From Solimonas fluminis (lineage in GTDB: Bacteria; Pseudomonadota; Gammaproteobacteria; Nevskiales; Nevskiaceae): a stretch of DNA of 64,000 nt. The notes beneath the pieces are model-generated. The model worked only from the letters and a program-made list of their open reading frames with translations. It was not told the origin of the DNA and made no database searches. Location: NCBI RefSeq assembly GCF_002930645.1, contig NZ_PSNW01000012.1, positions 1 to 64,000 of the forward strand. Reading direction: 5' to 3'. This document shows positions 43,391 through 51,943 of this stretch, in pieces (the stretch's first letter is position 1; each line of letters begins with the position of its first letter). A program made the translations under genes and the position numbers.

Positions 43391-44203
43391 ATGGGCACGC
43401 TTTCATCGAGATCGGGCCAACAGATGTGGGATGTCCATTACCTGCCGCTGTACGACAAGGTGGCCAGCGCCGTGGTGGCGATCGGCAACCGCTACGCGGC
43501 GGGCCACGTGGTGCAGCCGCATTCGCACCGGCGCTCGCAGCTGCTGTACGGCGCCACCGGGGTGATGATGGTGGTGACCGAGCATGGCGCCTGGGTGGTG
43601 CCGCCGGAGCAGGCGGTGTGGCTGCCCGCCGGCGAGGTGCACAGCGTGCACATGACCATGGGCCCGATGGAGACGCACAGCGCCTTCGTCTGGCCGGATG
43701 CGATTCCGGGCCTGCCGGACCGCTGCCAGGTGCTGGGCATGTCGCCGCTCTTGCGCGAGCTGCTGCGCGAGTCCATCGACATACCGCTGGAATACGATCC
43801 GCAGGGCCGCGACGGACTGCTGATGGCCTTGCTGCAGCAGGAGATGACGCGGCTGCCGGTGCTGCCGCTGTCCCTGCCCTTCCCGCGCGACCAGCGCCTG
43901 GCGAAGCGCTGCCGGCAACTGCTGGACCAGCCGACGCCGCACGACAGCATCGACCAGTGGGCGGAGTCGATGGACATGAGCCGCCGCGCCTTCACGCGGC
44001 TGTTCCGCGAGCAGACCGGCATGAGCTTCGCGGCGTGGCGGCAGCAGGCCTGCCTGTTCGCGGCACTGCCGCGGCTGGCGGCGGGAGAGGCGGTGACGAC
44101 CGTGGCGCTGGACCTGGGCTACGACAGCCCGGCCGCCTTCACCAGCATGTTCCGCCGCGCGCTGGGCGCGCCGCCGAGCCGGTATTTCGGTCTGCGGAGC
44201 TGA
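43391..44203 (+). CDS. AraC regulator with N-terminal cupin
   Basis: 270 residues. The N-terminal cupin half (VVQPHSHRRSQLLYGATGVMMVVTEHGAWVVPPEQAVWLPAGEVHSV) is followed by an AraC helix-turn-helix (DSIDQWAESMDMSRRAFTRLFREQTG, VALDLGYDSPAAFTSMFRRALG). This NimR-like type often controls a divergent exporter gene, as here (fsr-like, 86 bp away). ATG at 43424 is an alternative start. Confidence 0.88.
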   Translation: MGTLSSRSGQQMWDVHYLPLYDKVASAVVAIGNRYAAGHVVQPHSHRRSQLLYGATGVMMVVTEHGAWVVPPEQAVWLPAGEVHSVHMTMGPMETHSAFVWPDAIPGLPDRCQVLGMSPLLRELLRESIDIPLEYDPQGRDGLLMALLQQEMTRLPVLPLSLPFPRDQRLAKRCRQLLDQPTPHDSIDQWAESMDMSRRAFTRLFREQTGMSFAAWRQQACLFAALPRLAAGEAVTTVALDLGYDSPAAFTSMFRRALGAPPSRYFGLRS

Positions 44204-44204
44204 A

Positions 44205-44249
44205 GGGAATCCAGCCGTGCCTGGGCAGGCCCGGCACGAACGGATTCCC
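44205..44249. repeat. Palindromic element between convergent genes
   Basis: GGGAATCC (44205-44212) pairs with GGATTCCC (44242-44249), with inner CGTGCC/GGCACG. Its right half, GGCACGAACGGA, resembles the right end of repeat copy A. It can act as a terminator between the convergent AraC and HopJ genes. Confidence 0.5.
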
Positions 44250-44256
44250 GGCCCGC

Positions 44257-44601
44257 TCAGAGCGGCTTCAGGGCCTCGCCGGCGAAGGACACGCCGGCCC
44301 AGCCGCTGCGCATGAAGTTGCGGATGTTCTGGTGGTCCGCGGCGTCCGGGTGCTGCAGCACGTCCTCGCGGTAGTAGCGCCCGAAGCAGGCCAGCGTCTC
44401 GGCCTCGCTGAAACCCTGCAGCCTGGCGAAGGAGAAGATCTTGCAGGAGCCGCCGTTCTGGCCGGCGGCATTCTCCACCTCGCCGTTGCGGAAGGCGGTG
44501 GGCGTGTAGGCATACGTCGCCTCGATGGCGGCGATGGTGTCGGCGAACTCCAGGGTGTCGGGGGATTCGCGCAGTTTCTGCAGGAAGGACGGCAGGCTCA
44601 T
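44257..44601 (-). CDS. hopJ: HopJ type III effector family protein
   Basis: 114 residues matching HopJ throughout: EFADTIAAIEATYAYTPTAF, NGEVENAAGQNGGSCKIFSFARL and HQNIRNFMRSGWAGVSF. HopJ is named from Pseudomonas syringae, but homologues are common in bacteria without type III secretion, where the role is unknown. No secretion genes are nearby. Confidence 0.88.
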   Translation of the reverse strand: MSLPSFLQKLRESPDTLEFADTIAAIEATYAYTPTAFRNGEVENAAGQNGGSCKIFSFARLQGFSEAETLACFGRYYREDVLQHPDAADHQNIRNFMRSGWAGVSFAGEALKPL

Positions 44602-44638
44602 GTCGGGCTTCGGGTGGAAAAGCGGCGGATTCTAAGCT

Positions 44639-45223
44639 CTAAGGCGGGTGGAAGCGGAAGTCACAGAGCGGATGGCCGCCGGCGATGGTGCGCTCGCGGC
44701 TCAGCGTCACGCCCCAGTCGCGCGCCATCAGGAAATCCAGGCTGCAGGCGGCATGGTGCGTGAGCTGCGGCAGGCCCTGGGCCTTGAAGTAATCCGCCAG
44801 CGGACACGAGGTGACCTCGAAGCTGACGTTCGCGCCGTCGGCCACCCGACGGCGCCGGAAGGGACGCGTGAACAGCAGCGCGAACAGAAGGTCGGTCACC
44901 AGGCGCACGCGCGGCAGGGGCTCGATGCCGCGCAGGCGCGAGATGCTGAAGGCCACGCCGATGCCCGGGCCGAAGATGCTCCAGTTGACGTCGCGCACGG
45001 CCTGCCCCGCGGCCTGCGGCTCCATGCCGGACTCGCGGAGCGCCTGGTACAGCGCGCGGCTCCAGGCCATGTAGCGCAGCATCAGCGCCAGGCCCGGCAG
45101 GCCCACGCGCGGCGGCGATGCCAGGCCGCGATGGATCGCGGCTGTCCGGGGCCAGTGTGCGGCGGCGGGGCCGGAAAGGACCGCGCGGCGGTAGGCCAGC
45201 CCGGGAAGGAGGATCAGCAGCAT
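44639..45223 (-). CDS. L-2-amino-thiazoline-4-carboxylic acid hydrolase-like protein
   Basis: 194 residues. The C-terminal pattern VTSCPLADYFKAQGLPQLTH, ACSLDFLMARDWG and GGHPLCDFRFH is that of the ATC hydrolase family, one member of which opens a thiazoline ring in Pseudomonas L-cysteine synthesis. A hydrophobic N-terminus (MLLILLPGLAYRRAVL) may be a membrane anchor. The true substrate is not known. Confidence 0.75.
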   Translation of the reverse strand: MLLILLPGLAYRRAVLSGPAAAHWPRTAAIHRGLASPPRVGLPGLALMLRYMAWSRALYQALRESGMEPQAAGQAVRDVNWSIFGPGIGVAFSISRLRGIEPLPRVRLVTDLLFALLFTRPFRRRRVADGANVSFEVTSCPLADYFKAQGLPQLTHHAACSLDFLMARDWGVTLSRERTIAGGHPLCDFRFHPP

Positions 45224-45298
45224 GCGGCAATTCTATGACGATCCCGGCGGACGGCACTCGGGTATGCTGCCCCCCGTTCACGCGCGGAGGTCGCTGCC

Positions 45299-45646
45299 AT
45301 GCCCCGGAAGTCCGAAACCATCGTGCTCCGCGAAGGGGACAGCGCCACGCCTTCCGCCGCGGTGCTGCAGGACGAGACGCACTGCATGCACGCGCACTTC
45401 GATGCGGACCGGCACTGCATCAACCTGGACTTCTCCTCGCGCGAGGCCCTGAGGGACTTTGCACTGGCACTGCTGCAGGAGGCCAGCTTCGGCACCAGCG
45501 GACAGATGGAGTTCTACCCGCTGCGGATGCCCGGACGCAAGGAAATGGTGGTCAACGGCGTGCGGCTGACGGAGGGCAGTTCGCGGCTCTTCGTGTTCTA
45601 CGACGAGCGCAGGATCACGGCGCAGACGCGGGGGCCTGCTCCGTAA
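45299..45646 (+). CDS. Hypothetical protein, 115 aa
   Basis: A 115-residue soluble protein (MPRKSETIVLREGDSATPSA) with His/Asp-containing HCMHAHFDADRHCINLDFSSREALRDFALALL. No family recognised. GGAGG eight bases before the ATG supports expression. It lies 56 bp before the cupin gene on the same strand. Confidence 0.7.
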   Translation: MPRKSETIVLREGDSATPSAAVLQDETHCMHAHFDADRHCINLDFSSREALRDFALALLQEASFGTSGQMEFYPLRMPGRKEMVVNGVRLTEGSSRLFVFYDERRITAQTRGPAP

Positions 45647-45702
45647 ATCCGCGATTCAGGCGCGCTGCGCTATCAAGCTCCGGGTTCAAGGAGCACGACG
45701 CC

Positions 45703-46050
45703 ATGCCCAGCCAGCACAAGGTACTGCGTTTCAGGAAGGGATTCCGTGTCGCCATCCGCAATGCCCGTGCGGAAGCGGCGGAGATGGTGATTCCGCCGGG
45801 AGATGCCGAAGGCGACGAGAACAACCGCCATCGCGGCGCCGACCAATGGCTCTACGTGGTCAGCGGCAGCGGCAAGGCGCGGGTGGGTGAGCGGACCCTG
45901 CGGCTCAAGGCCGGATCGCTGCTGCTGATCGAGCACGGCGATACGCACGAGATCCGCAATACCGGACGCACGCTGCTGCGGACCCTGAATTTCTACGCGC
46001 CGCCCGCTTACGGCCCGAAGGGCCGGACGCTGCCGCCCGGCAAGCGCTAG
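45703..46050 (+). CDS. Cupin domain protein
   Basis: 115 residues forming a single cupin barrel: HRGADQWLYVVSGSGKARVG is motif 1 with a likely metal-binding His, and LIEHGDTHEIRNTG motif 2. Function unknown. AAGGAG nine bases before the ATG. The stop codon TAG is part of the left end of repeat copy B. Confidence 0.85.
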   Translation: MPSQHKVLRFRKGFRVAIRNARAEAAEMVIPPGDAEGDENNRHRGADQWLYVVSGSGKARVGERTLRLKAGSLLLIEHGDTHEIRNTGRTLLRTLNFYAPPAYGPKGRTLPPGKR

Positions 46051-46185
46051 GGAACTTCTGAAAAAGTCCGTTCCTGCCGAGCCTGTCGAAGCATGGGCGG
46101 ACCTTCTCCAAAGGCCAGTCCATTCGTTACCGCATACCCTTCGACGGGCTCAGGGCGAACGGCAACTTTTTCAGAGCTTCCCTAG
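46047..46185. repeat. Palindromic MITE-like repeat, copy B
   Basis: 139 bp from CTAG to CTAG. Left end CTAGGGAACTTCTGAAAAAG (46047-46066) matches the complement of the right end (ACTTTTTCAGAGCTTCCCTAG) with two or three changes. Inner inverted cores GAGCCTGTCGAAG and CTTCGACGGGCTC stand near each end. Homologous to copy A (19672-19821). Confidence 0.78.
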
Positions 46186-46240
46186 GGCCTGTTAACACTA
46201 CGGCCGTCGCTGCGACGGCCGTAGTGTTAACAGGCCCTAG
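46182..46240. repeat. 59-bp perfect palindrome
   Basis: Two 28-base arms, 46182-46209 and 46213-46240, are exact inverted complements around CTG. It begins in the CTAG that ends copy B and finishes with CTAG, whose CTA gives the TAG stop of the YqaA gene. It lies between convergent genes and could serve as a terminator or a mobile REP-type sequence. Confidence 0.85.
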
Positions 46241-46662
46241 AGCGTCAGCGCCGCCAGCACCAGATAGCGCCCCAGCTTGGCCACCGTGACCAGCAGCAGG
46301 AACACCGGCAGCGGCTCGCGCAGCATGCCCGCCGCCACGGTGAGCGGATCCCCGATGACGGGCACCCAGCTCAGCAGCAGGGACCAGCGTCCGTAACGGC
46401 GGTACCAGCCTTGCGCGCGCTCCAGCATCGGCCCCTGCCGCGGCGCCCAGCGCGAGGAGGCCCCAGCCAGGCCGCGGCCCAGCAGCCAGTTGACGCCCGA
46501 ACCCAGCACGTTGCCGGCCGTGGCCACCAGCAGCAGTGTCCAGGGCGCATAGCCGGCCAGCAGCAGGCCCACCAGCACAGCCTCGGACTGCGCCGGCAGG
46601 ATCGTGGCGGCGAGGAACGCGGAGAGAAAGAGGCCGGCGTGCGCGGCAAGGCCGGCGCTCAC
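46237..46662 (-). CDS. yqaA: YqaA family membrane protein
   Basis: 141 residues, the E. coli YqaA length, with the DedA-related motifs LPAQSEAVLVGLLLAGYAPWTLLLVATAGNVLG, YRRYGRWSLLLSWVPVIGDPLTVAAGMLR and VAKLGRYLVLAA. Role is unknown; DedA relatives are linked to lipid flipping. The GTG start lies in a GTGA overlap with the MOSC gene, so the pair is translationally coupled. Its stop codon lies in the 59-bp palindrome. Confidence 0.88.
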   Translation of the reverse strand: MSAGLAAHAGLFLSAFLAATILPAQSEAVLVGLLLAGYAPWTLLLVATAGNVLGSGVNWLLGRGLAGASSRWAPRQGPMLERAQGWYRRYGRWSLLLSWVPVIGDPLTVAAGMLREPLPVFLLLVTVAKLGRYLVLAALTL

Positions 46663-47108
46663 GACAAGGCCACCACCGCATCGCCCCGCTTCAGGACGCC
46701 ACCCTTGACGATGCGGCAGCGCAGGCCACCGCGATGCACGAAGAAGCGGACGGCCTCGACCTGCGTGCGCTGGCCGAACAGCGCACAGGGCTCGCAGAGT
46801 TCCACCCCTTCCAGCTCCAGTTCGCCGACGCGGAACCGCCGGCCGCGGAGTTCGTTGAGCCGCACCCCGCGGGTGACGAGGTTGCGGCGCGGTTCGTGCG
46901 GGGCCATGGCCTGGCCGCTGGCCTCGGCATAGGCCTCGATGCTTTCCAGCTCGATCAGCGTGAGCTGGCCGTCCGGCGCCTGCCGGTGGGCTTCGTCGGC
47001 ATAGCGGTCGCCACGCAGGCCGCGTCCCGCGATGGCCTCGGCCTGCGCCAGTTCCACCATCGGCGCGCCAGGCGCCGGGGCGATGAAGATATGCCGGAGG
47101 GTTCCCAT
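46659..47108 (-). CDS. MOSC domain protein
   Basis: 149 residues: GRGLRGDRYADEA at the N-terminus, NLVTRGVRLNELRGRRFRVGELELEGVELCEPC with the conserved cysteine, and HRGGLRCRIVKGG near the end. MOSC proteins carry sulfur or molybdenum cofactor in detoxifying reductases. Coupled to the YqaA gene by a four-base overlap. Confidence 0.9.
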   Translation of the reverse strand: MGTLRHIFIAPAPGAPMVELAQAEAIAGRGLRGDRYADEAHRQAPDGQLTLIELESIEAYAEASGQAMAPHEPRRNLVTRGVRLNELRGRRFRVGELELEGVELCEPCALFGQRTQVEAVRFFVHRGGLRCRIVKGGVLKRGDAVVALS

Positions 47109-47245
47109 GAAGCCGGCATCCTAGCGCCCCGACCCGCGGTCGTTAAGTTGGAGTTCAGCGGAACCGGCCGACAGTGCAGGCCTGCGGCACCGGCGCCAGG
47201 GATGGCGGTGATCCGGGCCGCCCGCCTGACCCCTGGGAGTTTTTC

Positions 47246-47593
47246 ATGGACGAAAACCCGACCCTCGCGCTGTGCCAGGAACTCTACCGCTTCGCCAAGG
47301 CCGAGCCGGGCGCGGGAGCGCCGACCTTGCTGCGTGCGGCGGCGATCTGCCGGCAGATCTACGAGCGCCAGCCGAACCTGGCCCTGCTCAAGCACCTGCG
47401 GCGGCTGCAGGCGCTGATGGCGGACTGGACGGCGGCGGAAGGCTGGATGAACTACGGCCATGGACCCATCGTGCTGCGCGGCGAGCTGGTGGAGACGATT
47501 TCCGTCATCGCCGAAGCGGCCGGTCCGCGGCGTGCGCCTGCGGTGCCGACGCTGCAGCGTCCGGTCGCGGTAGGCGGCGCGCTGCACCGTTAG
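47246..47593 (+). CDS. Hypothetical protein, 115 aa
   Basis: 115 residues, helical (LALCQELYRFAKAEPG, LLRAAAICRQIYERQPNLALLKHLRRLQALM), no signal or membrane segment. No family recognised. GGGAG lies six bases before the ATG at 47246. The gene is followed after 28 bp by the YihY gene. Confidence 0.65.
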   Translation: MDENPTLALCQELYRFAKAEPGAGAPTLLRAAAICRQIYERQPNLALLKHLRRLQALMADWTAAEGWMNYGHGPIVLRGELVETISVIAEAAGPRRAPAVPTLQRPVAVGGALHR

Positions 47594-47621
47594 ACGGCAT
47601 CCGGCAGCGCCGGCCAGTCCC

Positions 47622-48470
47622 ATGCGGGAACCGGCGCGGCGATGGCTTGGCGCCCTCAAGGAGGCCGGCGGCCGCTGGAGCGCGGACCGCAGCGCCACCC
47701 AGGCGGCGGCCTTGGCTTTCTATACCGCGTTCTCGCTGGCTCCGACCCTGGTGATCGTCATCGCCGTGGCCGGCGCGGTGCTCGGGCGGGAGGCGGCCGA
47801 AGGCCGGCTGTACGCGGAGATCGCGGGACTGATGGGCCGTGATGGCGCCTCGATCATCCAGACCATGGTCTCCAATGCCTGGAGGACCGGCAACTCCGGC
47901 GCCGTGGCGCTGGCCTCGCTCGGCGCCATCGTGCTGGGAGCCTCCGCCACGTTCTCGCAGCTGCGCATGGCGCTGAACCAGGTCTGGAGCATCCGCGAGC
48001 CGGATGCCCCGCTGCTGCAGGACCTGTTGTCGCTGCTGCGCGCCCGGCTGCTGTCCTTCGGCCTGGTGATGGGACTGGGCTTCCTGCTGCTGGTGCTGCT
48101 GGTGGCGGATGCCGCGCTGGGCATTGTGCTGGACCTGCTCCGGGCCGGCGGCTCCTACGGGGCGCTGGCCGTCCTGCGCACGCTGGTCGCGCTGGCCCTG
48201 ATGACGCTCGCCTTCGCCGTGCTGATGCGGGAACTGCCGGACATCCGGCCGTCCTGGCACGGCGTGCTGCGCGGCGCCTTCGTTGCGGCGCTGCTGTTCT
48301 CGTTGGGCAAGCGGGTGTTCGGCCTCTACCTGGCCCGGGCCGGCACGGCCGACTCCTTCGGCGCCGCCGGCTCGCTGGCCGTGATCCTGATGTGGCTGTA
48401 CTTCTCGGCCGCGGTGTTCCTGTTCGGCGCGCAGATGGCGGCGGCGCTGGAGCGCGGGACTACGCGCTAG
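47622..48470 (+). CDS. YihY/BrkB family membrane protein
   Basis: 282 residues with six membrane helices and the family signature AAALAFYTAFSLAPTLVIVIAVAG, LGASATFSQLRMALNQVW and LPDIRPSWHGVLRGAFVAALLFSLGK ... LMWLYFSAAVFLFGAQM. The family has been called ribonuclease BN in error; its role is unknown. Its end overlaps the convergent gene by 4 bp. Confidence 0.92.
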   Translation: MREPARRWLGALKEAGGRWSADRSATQAAALAFYTAFSLAPTLVIVIAVAGAVLGREAAEGRLYAEIAGLMGRDGASIIQTMVSNAWRTGNSGAVALASLGAIVLGASATFSQLRMALNQVWSIREPDAPLLQDLLSLLRARLLSFGLVMGLGFLLLVLLVADAALGIVLDLLRAGGSYGALAVLRTLVALALMTLAFAVLMRELPDIRPSWHGVLRGAFVAALLFSLGKRVFGLYLARAGTADSFGAAGSLAVILMWLYFSAAVFLFGAQMAAALERGTTR

Positions 48471-49081
48471 CGGCGCCGGCAGGCCTGGTAGAAGGCGTTG
48501 AGGTCCTTCTCGTGGGCCGGGTTCTCCGGGCCGTCGTCCATGCTCAGCTCGTGGATGCGCGGGAGTGGCGCCTGCCCGCAGCCCTCGCTGCACTCATGGG
48601 TGTAGCGCACGGCGCCGTCACGCACGGCCTGCTGGCTGCGCCGCCCGAACACGGTCTCGATCTTCCCGGCCCCCTGGCGGCGGTAGCAGGCGATCCCGGA
48701 GATGTGGGCGCCCTGGAGCACCGCCTCCGCCCTGCCCTTCCGGCCACCCTTGGGCCTGGCGGGCGGCGCGGGCTCTCGCGTGGCGATGCTGCAGTAGACG
48801 GCGGTCGCCTGGTTCCGGCTTCCCGCGGTGGGAGCGCCCCGGGCCGGGTCCCACTGGTCCACGGCGATCGCCATGGCCTGCTCGCCGCCCGCGTCCAGGG
48901 CCAGTTCGTCGACCAGGGCCCAGTCCAGGGAAAGGTCGTTGCGGCTGAAGTCCGCCGCCCGGGACAGCTGCCAGAAACGGCACTGTCCGGGATCGGGGGA
49001 CACGAGCACCACCTGGTCGTCCCAGGCGGCATGGCAGGGCCACGCCAGCAGCAGGGCTGCCGCGGCGAACAGTCCACGCAT
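48467..49081 (-). CDS. Hypothetical periplasmic protein
   Basis: 204 residues with a clear signal peptide (MRGLFAAAALLLAWPCHAAW). The mature part has five cysteines (QCRFW, VYCS, ACYRR, HECSEGCG), fitting disulfide-bonded periplasmic proteins, and a basic central stretch. No family recognised. Convergent with the YihY gene. Confidence 0.7.
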   Translation of the reverse strand: MRGLFAAAALLLAWPCHAAWDDQVVLVSPDPGQCRFWQLSRAADFSRNDLSLDWALVDELALDAGGEQAMAIAVDQWDPARGAPTAGSRNQATAVYCSIATREPAPPARPKGGRKGRAEAVLQGAHISGIACYRRQGAGKIETVFGRRSQQAVRDGAVRYTHECSEGCGQAPLPRIHELSMDDGPENPAHEKDLNAFYQACRRR

Positions 49082-49276
49082 GATCCATCTCCCCGAAACT
49101 CTTGTTGTTGTCTTGCGGCCGGAAAGGCGCCCATAGGCTCCATCGCCGCGGCGATACCGTCAAGATGGGCCGACGCTGTCTGGATGCACAGGCCCTGGAT
49201 AAAAAACCCCCGGTCCCTCAAGCCGCGGCAGAAACCGCCGCTATCCCTCCGGATAGCCCTGAATCCGGAGATGCCC

Positions 49277-50107
49277 ATGGCCATTGCCGACGCGCAAAGC
49301 CTGCTGGACCACGTCAACAACCTGCCCACCGTGCCCAAGGCGATCCGGGACCTGATGGTGGAGTTCGACAAGCCGGAAACGGACGTGGATCGCGTGGCTC
49401 GGCTGGTGGGCGCGGACCCGGTGCTGTCGGCCAAGCTGCTGCGCCTGGCGAATTCCGCCTTCTACCACCGGCCGGCGACGGTCACGCGGCTGCAGGACGC
49501 GGTGGTCTTCGTGGGCAGCCATGCGACACGCAACCTGGTGATGTCGGTGGGCCTGTCCGGCGCCATCCGCTTTCCCGCGCAGTTTCCGGCGCAGGCCTTC
49601 TGGCGCTACAGCCTGCATTCGGCCGTGGCGGCCAGGCACCTGGCGCGGGCCACGCGCGCCGACGCCGAGACGGCCTTCGCCGTGGGCCTGATGCGGGCCC
49701 TGGGCGAGCCGCTGGCAGCCAGCGTGATGCGCGAGGAAATGGCGGCGCTGGACTCGCTCTGTCCGTTCTACGACGAGGGGCGCACCGGCACCGAGCGCAG
49801 CCGGCTGGGCTTCACCTACGTGGACGTGACGGCGGCGCTGGCCGAACGCTGGAACTTCCCGCCGCCCATGGTGGCGGCGCTGCGCGAGTCCCAGGGCGCT
49901 CCGGAAGGCCGGGAGGCGAAACTGGGCCCGCTGGTGGCGCTGGGAGCCTGGGTGGCCGGCGAATTCGAATGGCGCCGCAGCCCGCCTTCGCAGCTGCCGG
50001 TGGTGGTGGCGGCGCGCCTGCGCTCGCTGGACCTGGAGGATGCCGCCCTGCACGACATGCCCTCGCTGCCGCATATGGCGGCGGGCCTGGAAGCCCTGGT
50101 GCACTGA
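49277..50107 (+). CDS. HDOD domain signalling protein
   Basis: 276 residues consisting of an HDOD domain: LPTVPKAIRDLMVEFDKPETDVDRVARLVGADPVLSAKLLRLANSAFYHRPATVTRLQDAVVFVG, with degenerate HD residues. HDOD proteins act in c-di-GMP and stress signalling. Of two ATGs, the one at 49277 has GGAG six bases upstream. The diguanylate-cyclase gene follows 63 bp later, so the two may be one signalling unit. Confidence 0.9.
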   Translation: MAIADAQSLLDHVNNLPTVPKAIRDLMVEFDKPETDVDRVARLVGADPVLSAKLLRLANSAFYHRPATVTRLQDAVVFVGSHATRNLVMSVGLSGAIRFPAQFPAQAFWRYSLHSAVAARHLARATRADAETAFAVGLMRALGEPLAASVMREEMAALDSLCPFYDEGRTGTERSRLGFTYVDVTAALAERWNFPPPMVAALRESQGAPEGREAKLGPLVALGAWVAGEFEWRRSPPSQLPVVVAARLRSLDLEDAALHDMPSLPHMAAGLEALVH

Positions 50108-50170
50108 GGGCGGGGAGCGGCGGCAGCCGTTGCCCGCGGGTCCGCGGCTGTGCCATAAATCCAAGAAGAC

Positions 50171-51163
50171 ATGGAAGAACAACTGCTCAACCGCCTGGCG
50201 GAATCGGTTTCCGGCGCCAACGACCTGGAAAGCCTGACCCGCCCGCTGCTGGAACTGCTCGAAACCATCACCGGCATGGAGTCGACCTACCTGACCACGG
50301 TCGATGAAGCCCATGGCGTGCAGCATGTGCTCTACGCGCGCAACACGCGCCAGATGCAGATTCCGGAGGGCCTGGATGTGCCCTGGGGCGACACGCTGTG
50401 CAAGCGCGCGCTCGACGAGGGGCGCTGCTACACCGACAACGTCGCGGAGTGCTGGGGCGACTCGGATGCGGCGCGCGCCCTGGGTATCCGCACCTACCTG
50501 AGCCAGCCGGTGCGCCAGCTCGACGGGCAGCTCTACGGCACGCTCTGCGCCGCCAGCGCCTCCACGGTGGCGGTGGCACCGGAGACGGTGAAGGTGCTGG
50601 GCATGTTCGCGCGGCTGATCTCGCACCAGATGGAACGCGAGCGGCTGGTGGACAGGCTGCGCCGCAGCAACGCGGAGCTGGCCAGCCACGCGCTGGTGGA
50701 CCCGCTGACGGGCGTGGCCAACCGGCGCGCCCTGGTGCAGGAGCTGCAGCGCCGCCTGGGACAGGCCCAGCGCGAGGGCACGACGCTGCAGGTGGCCTTC
50801 ATCGACCTGGACGGCTTCAAGACGATCAACGACCGGCACGGCCACGAGACGGGCGACCGCTTCCTGTCGCAGGTCGCGAGGCGGCTGGCCGACGGCATCC
50901 GCGTCAGCGACCTGGTGGCCCGCTACGGCGGCGACGAGTTCGTGGTGGTGGCGCCCACGGCGGCCGGCGGCGACCTGCAGGGACGGTTGCAGGAGCTGAT
51001 CCGCGGACGCTACGTCAGCGCCGGCGTGCCGATCGACTACGCGGGCGCCAGCATCGGCGTGGTGGGCTCTCAGCCGGGCGAGTCCGATCCCGAGGGTTTG
51101 CTGAAGCGCGCCGACGCGAAGATGTACGAGGTCAAGCGGGAACGCCGGGCGACCCGGCACTGA
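50171..51163 (+). CDS. GAF-GGDEF diguanylate cyclase
   Basis: 330 residues. An N-terminal GAF domain (about 15-155, YLSQPVRQLDGQLYGTLCAAS) is followed by a coiled helix and the cyclase domain (DPLTGVANRRAL, DLDGFKTINDRHGHETGDRFL) with an intact YGGDEF active site. It should make c-di-GMP from GTP under control of a ligand sensed by GAF. An RxxD inhibitory site is not evident at the usual place. Confidence 0.93.
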   Translation: MEEQLLNRLAESVSGANDLESLTRPLLELLETITGMESTYLTTVDEAHGVQHVLYARNTRQMQIPEGLDVPWGDTLCKRALDEGRCYTDNVAECWGDSDAARALGIRTYLSQPVRQLDGQLYGTLCAASASTVAVAPETVKVLGMFARLISHQMERERLVDRLRRSNAELASHALVDPLTGVANRRALVQELQRRLGQAQREGTTLQVAFIDLDGFKTINDRHGHETGDRFLSQVARRLADGIRVSDLVARYGGDEFVVVAPTAAGGDLQGRLQELIRGRYVSAGVPIDYAGASIGVVGSQPGESDPEGLLKRADAKMYEVKRERRATRH

Positions 51164-51178
51164 ACCGGCGCCATGTTC

Positions 51179-51787
51179 CTAGGCGGCCGCGGCCCCGCCG
51201 CCGCGGCGCGCCCACAGGCGCAGGCCCATCACGCCCAGCAGCAGCGCCGCGCCCAGCGCATAAGCGCTGCCCTGTGGTACGCGCTTGGCGAAGGACAGCA
51301 GGAAGATCAGCCACACGTAGTGTGCGCCCACCGTGTGCAGCAGCTTCCAGCGGCGCGCACCCAGCCAGGCCACCATGCGGTCGAAGGAGGTGGCGGCCAT
51401 GGCGAGGATGAAGACGTAGGCCAGGCCGGCGACGATACGGTTGGCCAGCGGCGAGATCTCGCCGAACTCCGACGGATCGATGCGCGCGAAGGCGACGATG
51501 GCGGCCAGGTGGATGGCATGCGAAGCGGCGAAGGACACGCCGAGGTAGCGGCGGTTGCGCAGCAGCCAGGCGGTGAAGCCGCCCGGCCACAGCCGCCGCA
51601 GCGCGGAAGCCGAGAAGGCCAGCGCGAACAGCAGCAGCGAGCTGCGGGCCGTGGCGCGGATCACCATGCGCACGCCTTCCTCTCCCGGCTGCAATGCCAG
51701 CATGGCGGCGCTCATCGCCGTCAACGCCGCCGTGATCAGCCAGAACAGCGGCCAGCCCTGCAGCCTTCCCCCCGAAGCCTCGCCCAT
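51179..51787 (-). CDS. Ferric reductase-like (MsrQ/YedZ-type) membrane protein
   Basis: 202 residues, six membrane helices, with histidines in SHAIHLAAIVAF and LLHTVGAHYVWLIFLLSF that match the heme ligands of ferric-reductase-like b-type cytochromes. No MsrP partner gene is adjacent, so a methionine sulfoxide reductase role cannot be assumed. Confidence 0.78.
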   Translation of the reverse strand: MGEASGGRLQGWPLFWLITAALTAMSAAMLALQPGEEGVRMVIRATARSSLLLFALAFSASALRRLWPGGFTAWLLRNRRYLGVSFAASHAIHLAAIVAFARIDPSEFGEISPLANRIVAGLAYVFILAMAATSFDRMVAWLGARRWKLLHTVGAHYVWLIFLLSFAKRVPQGSAYALGAALLLGVMGLRLWARRGGGAAAA

Positions 51788-51943
51788 GACGGTCCCTCCC
51801 CGGACTCGCAGCAGCCGCCACAGGTTAGCGCCGGAGCGGGTTCGCCAGAAGCGGATGGGTCAAAGTTCTCCACCGCGCCGGCCTTCAGCCGCGATTCAGG
51901 CGCCGGCGCCGAAGCTGGCCCCTCGAGCCGCGAAGGAACCGTC

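Noticed and set aside
44257-44601. Evidence for type III secretion from the HopJ protein
   Set aside because: HopJ homologues are common in bacteria lacking such systems and no secretion genes are present.
49241-51160. 639-codon minus-strand open frame
   Set aside because: Antisense to the HDOD and GGDEF genes, both with clear family motifs.
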